A stretch of DNA of 64,000 nt from Arthrobacter sp. Leaf141 (GTDB taxonomy: Bacteria; Actinomycetota; Actinomycetes; Actinomycetales; Micrococcaceae), in assembly GCF_001424565.1 (NCBI RefSeq), contig NZ_LMOL01000004.1:328-64327 (forward strand), in the 5' to 3' direction. Below are positions 56,762 through 64,000 of the stretch, one piece after another (the stretch's first letter is position 1; each line of letters begins with the position of its first letter). The translations under genes were made by a program, and so were the position numbers. The notes beneath the pieces are model-generated. The model saw only the letters and a program-made list of their open reading frames with translations, made no database searches and was not told the origin of the DNA.

Positions 56762-57517
56762 TTGTCTTCACGCCACAATTCTGCGCGCCACCGTGCGCTC
56801 ACGGTTCGCACCAGCCCTTTGGACAGTGTTTCCAAAGCCGTCAGTGCCAATGCCGGGACAGTAGGTCGCCAGGCGGCAGTATTCGCCGCCGCGTCGGGCC
56901 TGATCCTGACCATGGGACTGCCTGCCACAGCTGCTGACACCACTGCCGGAGTGTCCGCTTCCACCGAGTCCGGCACCGCCCAGACCGCGCTGGCAGTCAC
57001 CGCCGCTCCCACCGCCACCGTTTCCTTCGAACGCACAGTGGTCACAACCATTGCTGCGCCGAAGCCGGAGCCGGTCCGAGTCCAGGCCACCCCCGCAGCC
57101 ACCGCAACGGCAGCAGCCCCGGCCGCAGCCGGAGCTACGGCCGCGGCAGCAGCGCCGGCAGAGAAGGCCGCGCCCGTTGCGGCTTCGACTTCCGGCATCG
57201 CAGCCATCGCCTACACGGGCATCGGCCGTCCCTACGTCTGGGGCGGCACCAGCCCCAATGGCTGGGACTGCTCCGGATTCACCCAGTGGGTCTACGCCCA
57301 GGCCGGCATCAGCATTCCCCGCACGAATGCCTGGAACGCCATGACGCCCACGTCCAACCCGCAGCCGGGTGACCTAGTCATGCAGAATGGCGGCGCGCAC
57401 GTTGGTATCTACGTCGGCAACGGCATGATGATCAGCGCGCTCAACCCCTCCCAGGGCACCCTGCTCCACGCAGTGGCAGCCACGGGCTCCTCATCGTTCT
57501 ACACGCTCGGCAAGTAG
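56762..57517 (+). CDS. Secreted NlpC/P60-family peptidoglycan hydrolase
   Basis: A 251-residue exported cysteine peptidase expected to cut the gamma-D-Glu/diamino-acid bond of the stem peptide. The catalytic Cys170 lies in NGWDCSGFTQWVYAQ and His213 in AHVGIYVGNG. The extended signal region SVSKAVSANAGTVGRQAAVFAAASGLILTMGLPATAAD precedes an Ala/Pro/Thr-rich linker (about 65-142). The TTG at 56762 is 8 nt after GGGAGAGG, the same geometry as the M23 gene. The upstream c-di-AMP riboswitch controls it, and an intrinsic terminator follows. Confidence 0.92.
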   Translation: MSSRHNSARHRALTVRTSPLDSVSKAVSANAGTVGRQAAVFAAASGLILTMGLPATAADTTAGVSASTESGTAQTALAVTAAPTATVSFERTVVTTIAAPKPEPVRVQATPAATATAAAPAAAGATAAAAAPAEKAAPVAASTSGIAAIAYTGIGRPYVWGGTSPNGWDCSGFTQWVYAQAGISIPRTNAWNAMTPTSNPQPGDLVMQNGGAHVGIYVGNGMMISALNPSQGTLLHAVAATGSSSFYTLGK

Positions 57518-57547
57518 TTCCTGGGGCTTCGGCCCCGGGAACTTTTT
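57517..57547 (+). terminator. Intrinsic terminator of the NlpC/P60 gene
   Basis: GTTCCTGGGGC (57517-57527) and GCCCCGGGAAC (57532-57542) pair around a TTCG loop and are followed by TTTTT. It starts on the last base of the stop codon. Confidence 0.93.
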
Positions 57548-57681
57548 CTTTGCTCGAAACCGCTTCACGCCAATCACCAAATCCCCGTTCTGGACGCGCC
57601 GGAATACCCCCAAGATGCCGGCGCGGCCAACGCCCCGGGCCTGCCCACCAGCAGGGCCCGGGACAACGAAAGAGAGAACTG

Positions 57682-58476
57682 ATGACTACTCGTGCAATCG
57701 CACGGCATCGCGCCGAGGTCACCAAAACCAACTCGATCACCGTCATTGCCAAGGCTGTCGGCAGCAACGCCGGAGTCTTCGGACGCCAGGCTGCCGTCAT
57801 TGCCGCAGCTTCCGGCCTGGTCCTCACCAGCGGAATCGCAGCCAACGCTGCAGACGCCAGCACCCAGCGTGAATCAGCGCCGCTGTCCGGCCTGGAAGTT
57901 GAATCGACGGTTGACGCCCCCATCTCCGCCGCTTCGACCATCGCCATCACCTTCGAGAAACCGGCCGTGACCACCACGCCGGCTCCCGTTGTTGAGCCCG
58001 AGCCCGAAGTTACCGTCCAGGAAGCCGAGCCCGCAGCGCCCGCCGCCGCAGCCCCTGCTGCGCAGCCTGCTGCGGCACCGAAGGTCACGGCCACCGTTGC
58101 CTCGGCTCCCGCTCCGGCGGCTGCACCCGCAGCCCAGGCCCCCGCCAGCGGCAAGGGCGCGGCTATCCTCTCCGCCGCCTACGCCCAGCTGGGTGTGGTC
58201 CAGGACTGCACCATGCTGGTCACCAACTCCCTCGCAGCAGTGGGCATCAACTTCCACGACTGGCCTGCAGGCTACCTCTCCCTGGGCCGCACCGTGAGTG
58301 CCGCCGAGGCTCAGCCCGGTGACCTGATCTACTACGCCAACGGCGGCTCGGGCATGGCCCACATCGCTGTCTACGCAGGCAACGGCCAGGCAGTTCACGG
58401 CGGCTTCAACGGCAACCAGACCATCGTGTTCAGTGCCAACGTGGGCTCCGGCCCCGTGTTTATCCGCGTCAGCTGA
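57682..58476 (+). CDS. NlpC/P60-like secreted protein, third member of the cluster
   Basis: A 264-residue exported protein. Its signal region (VIAKAVGSNAGVFGRQAAVIAAASGLVLTSGIAANAAD) is clearly homologous to that of the preceding gene, followed by an Ala/Pro/Glu linker (about 95-155). The C-terminal domain keeps Cys176 in VVQDCTMLVTNSL and His227 in MAHIAVYAGNG, plus His239, but the usual DCSG is changed to DCTM, so substrate or activity may differ. It has an ATG start behind AGAGAG and no riboswitch in the 160-nt gap; GGGCCTGCC/GGCAGGCCC-like pairing near 57647 is the only structure seen. Confidence 0.85.
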   Translation: MTTRAIARHRAEVTKTNSITVIAKAVGSNAGVFGRQAAVIAAASGLVLTSGIAANAADASTQRESAPLSGLEVESTVDAPISAASTIAITFEKPAVTTTPAPVVEPEPEVTVQEAEPAAPAAAAPAAQPAAAPKVTATVASAPAPAAAPAAQAPASGKGAAILSAAYAQLGVVQDCTMLVTNSLAAVGINFHDWPAGYLSLGRTVSAAEAQPGDLIYYANGGSGMAHIAVYAGNGQAVHGGFNGNQTIVFSANVGSGPVFIRVS

Positions 58477-58537
58477 TTCCAGCGGGTTCCCGGGAACCCC
58501 AGGCCCGGCCGGCGTCAACCGCCCAAAGGCCACACTC

Positions 58538-58573
58538 CGAAGGACCTCCGCACCACGGTGCGGGGGTCCTTCG
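58538..58573 (+). terminator. Stem-loop terminator after the third hydrolase gene
   Basis: CGAAGGACCTCCGCAC (58538-58553) pairs with GTGCGGGGGTCCTTCG (58558-58573) at 15 of 16 positions around a 4-nt loop. The rest of the gap up to the HNH gene has an A/T-rich stretch near 58660-58685 that may hold its promoter. Confidence 0.8.
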
Positions 58574-58765
58574 TGCATCCGCCGCCAGGCCCTGCCATGT
58601 GATGCCGCCCCGCAGGGAGCTGCCGCAACGACACGGAACCGGTGAACTCCGGAATTAGTTGATAGCGCGTTTCGTTGTTTACTCTTGTCATGTCGATCCA
58701 TAGCCCGGACACGCCGGGGGCAGCCGGCCCTCGTGCCCCTGACGGGTGCGGCCGGAGGTACGTGC

Positions 58766-59266
58766 ATGCGCACTCTCGTTCTGAATGCTGGATATGAACC
58801 GCTGGCGGTTATCACCTTCCGCCGGGCGCTGGTGCTTGTGCTCACGGGCAAGGCAAGCGTTGTGGCCGAAGGCGACGATCCCGTCGTGGGTCCGCAGGAG
58901 ATCCTGGGCAGGCCTTCCGTTATCCTGCTGAACCGCTACATCCGTCCCCGGTATAACCAGTCAACAGCGGTAAGCCGCCGGGGGGTGCTGCGCCGGGATG
59001 GACATGCCTGCGGTTACTGCGGCAAGGCAGCGCACACCATAGACCACATCCAGCCCAAATCACGCGGCGGAGCCGACTCGTGGGAGAACCTGGTGGCGGC
59101 CTGCCTGCGCTGCAACAACGTCAAGGGTGACCACACGCCCGGCGAAATGGGTTGGAAACTGCGGTTTGTGCCTGCCCCGCCCCGCGGCGCCATCTGGCAG
59201 ATCAAGGAACTCGAAAAGCCGACCCCCGCCTGGGACCCCTTCCTGTTGCCGGAGCGCGCTGCCTGA
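58766..59266 (+). CDS. HNH endonuclease
   Basis: A 166-residue protein with the HNH/His-Me finger nuclease fold: zinc-binding CGYCG and CLRC pairs around TIDHIQPKSRGGADSWENLVAACLRCNNVKGDHTP. The N-terminus MRTLVLNAGYEPLAVITFRRAL is the conserved opening of the actinobacterial chromosomal family. It is probably a general DNA-processing nuclease rather than a restriction enzyme; no methylase or terminase is near. GGAGG lies 7 nt before the ATG; longer in-frame starts lack support. Confidence 0.9.
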   Translation: MRTLVLNAGYEPLAVITFRRALVLVLTGKASVVAEGDDPVVGPQEILGRPSVILLNRYIRPRYNQSTAVSRRGVLRRDGHACGYCGKAAHTIDHIQPKSRGGADSWENLVAACLRCNNVKGDHTPGEMGWKLRFVPAPPRGAIWQIKELEKPTPAWDPFLLPERAA

Positions 59267-59328
59267 CCGCTGCCACGGCAGCACATACCGGCTGTGCGGG
59301 CGGAGCCGTCCGTGGCTAGGCTGGGGGA

Positions 59329-60027
59329 GTGGACGGTACCCCGGTTGAATTTGATGCTGTAATCCTTGCCGGCGGCAGGTCATCCCGGCTGGGCGGAACC
59401 CCCAAACAGGACCTGGTTCTTGGCGCTGCCAGCCTCCTGGACCGTGCCCTCGAAGCAGCCTCCGGCGCGGCCCGCAGGGTGGTGGTGGGGCCGGACCCCG
59501 GAACCCTGCCGGACGGTGTGCAGTCCTGCCGGGAGGAGCCGGCCTTTGCCGGGCCGGCAGCTGCCATCGCGGCCGGACTGGACGCCCTGGCCGGGTTGGA
59601 AGCCTTGGCCGGACCGCACGCACACGCCCCGGCCGCTTTTGTCCTGGTGCTTGCCTGCGATATGCCGCACGCCGCGGAAGCCGTTCGGGTGCTGTGCGCG
59701 GCGCTCCCCGATGCGGCGGACGCGGGAAAGCAGGGGGTGATCGCCCGGGCAGCCGACGGCACCAACCAGCCGCTGGCCGGCCTTTACAGCACAGATGGGC
59801 TAAAAAAGGCGGCCGCTGCCTTGGCCGCCGATGGCCGCCTGACGAACGGCTCGGTCCGGTCCCTCCTTGCTAGTCTTGACGTGCAGCCCGTCACCGTCCC
59901 GGCCGGCTCCACAGCAGATGTGGATACGTGGGACGACGCCGCCGCACTAGGAATTGCCGCTGAAGGTCAGGAACCACATACGGGCCCTGACGCCCGCGGC
60001 CGCAGCTACCTTGGAGGCAGCACGTGA
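59329..60027 (+). CDS. mobA: Molybdenum cofactor guanylyltransferase
   Basis: A 232-residue nucleotidyltransferase that joins GMP to molybdopterin. The signature LAGGRSSRLGGTPKQDLVLG is at the N-terminus and the metal-binding LACDMPH follows near residue 110. GTG start with TAGGCT 6 nt upstream and no clear Shine-Dalgarno, so probably leaderless. Its stop overlaps the DUF6457 start by 4 nt. First gene of mobA-DUF6457-moeA, with fdhD just downstream, together a molybdenum-enzyme maturation cluster. Confidence 0.92.
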   Translation: MDGTPVEFDAVILAGGRSSRLGGTPKQDLVLGAASLLDRALEAASGAARRVVVGPDPGTLPDGVQSCREEPAFAGPAAAIAAGLDALAGLEALAGPHAHAPAAFVLVLACDMPHAAEAVRVLCAALPDAADAGKQGVIARAADGTNQPLAGLYSTDGLKKAAAALAADGRLTNGSVRSLLASLDVQPVTVPAGSTADVDTWDDAAALGIAAEGQEPHTGPDARGRSYLGGST

Positions 60028-60317
60028 AAAGCCAGGAAGAGACCCTCGAGGAATGGTGCCGGGCACTGTTGCAGGCTTACGAACTTGAGGGCTTCCACGT
60101 GGATGTGAACGCCGTCCTCTCGCTCGCCGGCGTAGCAGCGCACTCGGTGGTCCGCCCGGCCGCGCCCCTGACAACGTTTATTGCCGGTTACGCCGCAGGC
60201 CTGGCGTCGGCACCCGGCCAGGTCCAGGATCCGGCAGCCATGGACGCCGTCCTGGCCGTGGCCCGGGGGTTGGCCGTCGCCTATGCCGAGGACGCCGCCG
60301 GGACAGCCGGCGAATGA
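60024..60317 (+). CDS. DUF6457 protein
   Basis: A 97-residue helical protein (LEEWCRALLQAYELEGFHVDVNAVLSLAGVAAHSVVRPAAPLTTFIAGYAAGLASA) of the DUF6457 family, which in actinobacteria sits among molybdopterin genes. Its function is unknown; the position suggests a small partner of MobA or MoeA. GTG start overlapping the mobA stop (GTGA), and its own stop overlaps the moeA ATG (ATGA), so all three are translationally coupled. Confidence 0.82.
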   Translation: MKSQEETLEEWCRALLQAYELEGFHVDVNAVLSLAGVAAHSVVRPAAPLTTFIAGYAAGLASAPGQVQDPAAMDAVLAVARGLAVAYAEDAAGTAGE

Positions 60318-61696
60318 CCGAAGCCCACCAGGAAACGCAGGAGCCCGAGCAAACGGAGCCGCCAACACGCCTTGCCCACACGTGGGAAGAGGCGCGGCAG
60401 GCCGCCTTCGACGCAGCCACACCGATTCCGGCCGGACCGGTGGCGCTGGACCTCGCCCTGGGCAGGCGCCTGGAACAGGACATTGTGGCCTTGCAGGACA
60501 TGCCGCACTACGCCTCCTCGGCCATGGATGGCTGGGCGGTCAACGGCAGCGGGCCGTGGATCCTGGCGGAGCAAGGCACCCGGCTGGCGCCCCACCAGGC
60601 AAGCCCCATCGCCACGGGCGGACTCATCCCGCCCGGAGCCAAGGCAATCCTGCGCACCGAGGCCGCCGTGCTGACCAGCGACGAGGACGGCCTGCCCGTC
60701 CTCACCAGCGGCCGTGCGGCCCGGCCCGGCGAACCCCGGAACGGCCAGCACATCCGCAAGGCCGGTGAGGAAGCGCTGACCGGAGACGTCCTGGTGAAGG
60801 CCGGTGTGACACTGAACCCCGCGCACATCGCCCTGGCGGCCCTCGCCGGCCACGATACCCTGCAGGTGCAGGGCAAACCGCTGGTCAGGCTGCTCCTGAC
60901 CGGGGGTGAGGTGGTCCACAACGGCGTGCCCGGACCGGGCAAGGTCCGCGACACTTTCGGCCCGCAACTGTCCGGGGCGGTGGCCATGCTCGGCGGCATG
61001 GACGGCGGCCGGCAACGGATCGGCGATGCCTACGACGACTGGCTGGGAGCCCTGGAGGACGACGTTCCGGAGGTGGCCGGTGCGGCGGACCTGCCGGCCG
61101 ACGTCGTGATCACCACCGGAGGAACCGGGCTCTCCGGCACCGACCACCTCCGCAAAGCCGTTGCCGGGCTGGGCGGCCGGCTGCTGATCGACGGCATCGC
61201 GATGCGGCCCGGGCACCCGGTGGTGCTCGCCGAACTGCCCGACGGCCGCTTTATCCTGGGGCTGCCCGGCAACCCCCTGGCCGCCATGCTGGCGCTGTCC
61301 ACCGTGGGCGGGCCGTTGCTGGCTGCGCTGGGGCACGCGCCGCTGCCGCCGGTGCAGGAGGTGCCGTGCGGAACCATGATCGAACCCGAGCCCGGGCGCA
61401 CCCGGCTGATGCCGTTCCGGCTCGTATATGGGATGGCCTCACCCGCGCAGCACACCGGGCCCGGCATGATGCGCGGCCTCGCCGCCGCCGACGGCGTGCT
61501 GGTGGTGCCGCCGCACGGGGTCCAACTGGGCGAACCGGTCCCGGCCTTCGCCCTGCCCTGGGGTCCGGACCTGCCGGCCCCCGCCGACCCGGCCGCCAAG
61601 GCCAAAGCCAAACCCAGGACTGCCACCCGGCCAGCCAGGCCGGCGGCAAAACCAGCTGCGGCCGGCCCGGTGGACTGGAGCGCACTCCTTGGTTGA
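60314..61696 (+). CDS. moeA: Molybdopterin molybdotransferase
   Basis: A 460-residue MoeA that inserts molybdate into adenylated molybdopterin. Visible are MPHYASSAMDGWAV (domain I/III), LTGGEVVHNGVPGPGKVRDTFGPQL, the MPT-binding VITTGGTGLSGTDHLRKAV and GRFILGLPGNPLAAMLAL, then the C-terminal domain IV. The last 50 residues are an Ala/Lys/Pro-rich extension, longer than usual. ATGA overlap with DUF6457. Confidence 0.95.
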   Translation: MTEAHQETQEPEQTEPPTRLAHTWEEARQAAFDAATPIPAGPVALDLALGRRLEQDIVALQDMPHYASSAMDGWAVNGSGPWILAEQGTRLAPHQASPIATGGLIPPGAKAILRTEAAVLTSDEDGLPVLTSGRAARPGEPRNGQHIRKAGEEALTGDVLVKAGVTLNPAHIALAALAGHDTLQVQGKPLVRLLLTGGEVVHNGVPGPGKVRDTFGPQLSGAVAMLGGMDGGRQRIGDAYDDWLGALEDDVPEVAGAADLPADVVITTGGTGLSGTDHLRKAVAGLGGRLLIDGIAMRPGHPVVLAELPDGRFILGLPGNPLAAMLALSTVGGPLLAALGHAPLPPVQEVPCGTMIEPEPGRTRLMPFRLVYGMASPAQHTGPGMMRGLAAADGVLVVPPHGVQLGEPVPAFALPWGPDLPAPADPAAKAKAKPRTATRPARPAAKPAAAGPVDWSALLG

Positions 61697-61747
61697 GCGC
61701 CGGCCGCCACGTTGGGATGATGGATCGATGAGCAGGACGGAGCAGAC

Positions 61748-62626
61748 ATGGGCAGGGTGACACAGCGCCGCAAGGTGCACAGGTATGTCCTGGACGGCTC
61801 AGCGGCTGCCCTCGAGTTCCCGGTGCGGCACAAGGAGGACATCCTGGCGGTGGAGGAACCGCTGGAGATCCGGCTGGGCGGCCTGAGCCACTCGGTCACC
61901 ATGCGCACGCCGGGCGATGATTTTGACCTCGTGGCTGGTTTCCTGGTCTCCGAGGGCATCATCTGGGAGCCCGGACAGCTGCCGTCCCTGCGTTTCTGCG
62001 CCGGCGAAGACGAAAACGGTGTCCAGACCTTCAACGTGGTCGAAGCCCAGCTCCGCCCGGACGTCACCGTCCCGGACCACGGACGCCGGTCCTATACCTC
62101 CAGCGCCTGCGGAATCTGCGGCACCGACTCGGTGGATGCGGTGACCAGGTCCTCGCACTACAGCCCCGCCGGCGATCCGCTCACCGTGGCCGCGGAAGTC
62201 CTGGCGTCCCTGCCGGACCAGTTGAGGAAAGGGCAGGCCGTCTTCGAACGCACCGGCGGTGTGCACGCCGCCGGACTGTTCACCATAGACGGCGACGGCG
62301 GCGCCCGGCTGCTGTGCGTCCGGGAGGACGTGGGCCGGCACAACGCCGTGGACAAGGTGGTGGGGTGGGCCCTCCGGGAAGGCCTCCTTCCGCTGCGCGG
62401 GACGGTCCTGCAGGTCTCCGGCCGCGCCTCCTTTGAACTGGTCCAGAAAGCGGCCCTGGCAGGTATCCCGGTGCTGTCCGCCGTCAGTGCGCCGTCGTCC
62501 CTGGCAGTGGAGCTCGCGGAATCCAGCGGGCTGACCCTGGCCGGCTTCAGCCGGGGCACCAGCTTTAACGTCTATGCCGGGGCCGGCCGCATTGCCCCAC
62601 CCGGCGCTGCTGTTCAGCCATCCTGA
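61748..62626 (+). CDS. fdhD: Formate dehydrogenase accessory sulfurtransferase
   Basis: A 292-residue FdhD that transfers sulfur from a cysteine desulfurase to the molybdenum cofactor of formate dehydrogenase. The active CxxC is in SSACGICGTDSVDAV (about residues 119-122), the MGD-binding regions include LCVREDVGRHNAVDKVVG and QVSGRASFELVQKAALAGIPVL. GGAG precedes the ATG. It follows moeA by 51 nt on the same strand; the formate dehydrogenase itself is outside this window. Confidence 0.95.
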   Translation: MGRVTQRRKVHRYVLDGSAAALEFPVRHKEDILAVEEPLEIRLGGLSHSVTMRTPGDDFDLVAGFLVSEGIIWEPGQLPSLRFCAGEDENGVQTFNVVEAQLRPDVTVPDHGRRSYTSSACGICGTDSVDAVTRSSHYSPAGDPLTVAAEVLASLPDQLRKGQAVFERTGGVHAAGLFTIDGDGGARLLCVREDVGRHNAVDKVVGWALREGLLPLRGTVLQVSGRASFELVQKAALAGIPVLSAVSAPSSLAVELAESSGLTLAGFSRGTSFNVYAGAGRIAPPGAAVQPS

Positions 62627-62628
62627 GG

Positions 62629-62650
62629 GCCCGGGAGCTGCAGCCCGGGC
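62629..62650 (+). terminator. Stem-loop after fdhD
   Basis: GCCCGGG (62629-62635) and CCCGGGC (62644-62650) pair around an 8-nt loop, 2 nt after the fdhD stop. There is no T-run, so termination is uncertain. Confidence 0.5.
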
Positions 62651-62713
62651 TACCCGCGGCCCGTGTGCCGGGGTAGCTATCACCGAAAGCACCCGGTAGA
62701 TTTATCCATCGAA

Positions 62714-62729
62714 TGGACATCTTGGTCCA
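62714..62729 (+). promoter_or_regulatory. Inverted repeat upstream of the alpha-mannosidase gene
   Basis: TGGAC-N6-GTCCA lies downstream of a TAGATT box (about 62697) and 26 bp before the start, a suitable place for a sugar-responsive repressor. The regulator is not identified. Confidence 0.45.
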
Positions 62730-62755
62730 CTTCCCAGCGCTAAAGAGGACCCAGA

Positions 62756-64000
62756 TTGCATGACGACCGCCGGATCACGGAAGTCCGCCTTGAGAGGTTC
62801 CTGCGTGAGCGCATCAACCCCGCCGTATACAGCCGCAGCCTGCCGCTGACGCTGACCAGCTGGGAGGTTCCGGACGAGCCGGTCCCCGCGCTGGAGGCCA
62901 TGCGCCAGGAATTCCTTCCACAGGAGCACAACGCCGCCTGGGGCAAGCCGTGGGGGACCACCTGGCTGCGCGTGCAGGGCGAGGTCCCCGAAACGTGGGG
63001 CACCGGGCCTGGTACCGCCGTCGAGGTGGTGGTTGACCTTGGCTTCACCACCGAGGTGCCGGGGTTCCAGTGCGAGGGCATCGCCTGGCGGGCAGACGGC
63101 AGCATCATCAAGGCCATCTCGCCCCGCAACCAGTACATCCCGTTGAAGCTGCTGGGCAGCGGCATGGCGGTGGACTTCTACGTGGAGGCTGCAGCCAACC
63201 CCGATGTGGCGCAAGGGTGGACGTTTGCGGCCACTCCTTACGGCGACAAGGCGACGGCCGGAACGGCTCCGCAGTACCGGCTGGGACGCATCGCGATCGC
63301 CGAACTGCAGCAGGAGGTCTGGGAGCTGCAGCAGGACATCTTGACCCTGGCGGGCCTGATGGCGCAGCTGCCCCTTGAGCTTCCCCGCCGGCACGAAATA
63401 CTCCGCGCCCTGGAACGCATGCTCGATCTGATGGATCCGGACGACATCGCCGGGACTGCCGCCGCCGGACGGGAGGTCCTGGCCAGGGTCCTGGCCCGGC
63501 CCGCGTACGGATCCGCGCACCAGCTGGTGGCCACCGGGCACGCGCACATCGATTCGGCCTGGCTGTGGCCGGTGCGGGAAACCATCCGCAAGTGTGCCAG
63601 GACGTTCTCCAACGTGGTGGCCCTGATGGACGAGGACCCGGACTTTGTGTTTTCGTGCTCCTCCGCCCAGCAGCTTTCCTGGATCAAGGAGTTCTACCCT
63701 GAACTTTTCGCCCGCATCCGGGAGAAGGTCCGTACGGGCCAGTTCGTTCCCGTGGGCGGCATGTGGGTGGAGTCGGACACCAACATGCCCGGCGGCGAGG
63801 CCATGGCCCGCCAGTTCCTTGAGGGCAAGAGCTTTTTCCTGGCCGAGTTCGGCGTCGAATGCCGGGAGGCCTGGCTGCCCGATTCCTTCGGCTACTCAGC
63901 CGCCCTGCCGCAGATCGTCAAAGAAGCAGGCAGCCGCTGGTTCCTGACCCAGAAAATTTCCTGGAACCAGACCAACAAGATGCCGCACCACACGTTCAAC
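62756..64000 (+). CDS. GH38 alpha-mannosidase (3' end beyond window)
   Basis: The first 415 codons of a glycoside hydrolase family 38 enzyme, which normally has about 1000 residues, so more than half lies outside. The N-terminal ancillary domain (AAWGKPWGTTWLRVQGEVPETWG) is followed by the catalytic domain: ATGHAHIDSAWLWPVRETIRKCARTFS, with Zn-binding His and Asp, and EAWLPDSFGYSAALPQI. I start it at TTG 62756, 6 nt after AGAGGA; the ATG at 62760 is in another frame and gives only a short ORF. No signal peptide is visible, so it is cytoplasmic. An inverted repeat upstream suggests regulation. Confidence 0.9.
   Translation, partial: MHDDRRITEVRLERFLRERINPAVYSRSLPLTLTSWEVPDEPVPALEAMRQEFLPQEHNAAWGKPWGTTWLRVQGEVPETWGTGPGTAVEVVVDLGFTTEVPGFQCEGIAWRADGSIIKAISPRNQYIPLKLLGSGMAVDFYVEAAANPDVAQGWTFAATPYGDKATAGTAPQYRLGRIAIAELQQEVWELQQDILTLAGLMAQLPLELPRRHEILRALERMLDLMDPDDIAGTAAAGREVLARVLARPAYGSAHQLVATGHAHIDSAWLWPVRETIRKCARTFSNVVALMDEDPDFVFSCSSAQQLSWIKEFYPELFARIREKVRTGQFVPVGGMWVESDTNMPGGEAMARQFLEGKSFFLAEFGVECREAWLPDSFGYSAALPQIVKEAGSRWFLTQKISWNQTNKMPHHTFN

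Noticed and set aside
62760..62850. ATG-initiated reading frame at 62760
   Set aside because: It runs in a different frame and stops quickly. The GH38 motifs are in the frame of the TTG at 62756.

Overview
The window looks like a chromosomal segment of a high-GC actinobacterium, most likely Micrococcaceae of the Arthrobacter/Pseudarthrobacter type. This rests on base composition, frequent GTG/TTG starts, DUF3263, DUF3027, DUF4032 and DUF6457 proteins, an IdeR-type regulator, groL without a neighbouring groES, and actinobacterial c-di-AMP riboswitches. I see no rRNA operon, transposase, integrase, phage module or CRISPR array. It reads as core and metabolic genome rather than an island.

Layout. 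0-11 kb: an SRPBCC protein, a GH13 alpha-glucosidase/LacI operon with two LacI-type operators, a GlcD-like FAD oxidase, a DUF4032 kinase-like protein, a stand-alone sugar-ABC ATPase, and the trehalose pair otsA-otsB. 10-21 kb: a DsbA-like thiol oxidoreductase, tRNA-Thr(UGU), LssY_C, ChaB and AMIN-like proteins, an MFS transporter, an APC permease, Dps, and a divergent DHA2 MFS/TetR pair around a perfect inverted repeat. 21-27 kb: a tandem glycine riboswitch leading gcvP-gcvT-gcvH-sdaA, which would take glycine through C1 units and serine to pyruvate. 27-36 kb: TspO, two FemAB-type peptidyltransferases, ThrE exporter, a siderophore-interacting protein under an iron box, ung, DUF3263, LytR_C, a cold-shock protein and a branched-chain-type binding lipoprotein. 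36-41 kb: groL behind two CIRCE elements, a lone sugar-binding lipoprotein behind two LacI-type operators, and an RNase H-DUF4440 fusion. 41-55 kb: a WXG100 protein beside a two-component system, a phosphotransferase, DUF427, an FHA protein, XPB helicase with a helicase-associated protein, a second cold-shock protein, DUF3027, serC and an IdeR-type regulator. 55-59 kb: two c-di-AMP (ydaO-type) riboswitches, each ahead of a secreted peptidoglycan hydrolase, then a third related NlpC/P60-like gene without a riboswitch. 59-64 kb: an HNH nuclease, mobA-DUF6457-moeA-fdhD for molybdenum cofactor and formate dehydrogenase maturation, and a GH38 alpha-mannosidase cut by the window end.

Regulation is the most interesting layer. 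The cell-wall hydrolase cluster uses paralogous leaders in which the Shine-Dalgarno can pair with the 5' strand of the riboswitch and translation probably starts at TTG. Two unlinked sugar loci carry LacI-type operator pairs with the same 67-bp centre-to-centre spacing. At least seven genes have a -10 box (TANNNT-like) 6-7 nt before the start codon and no Shine-Dalgarno, which indicates leaderless mRNAs. Iron, heat-shock, glycine and c-di-AMP sensing elements all lie within these 64 kb.
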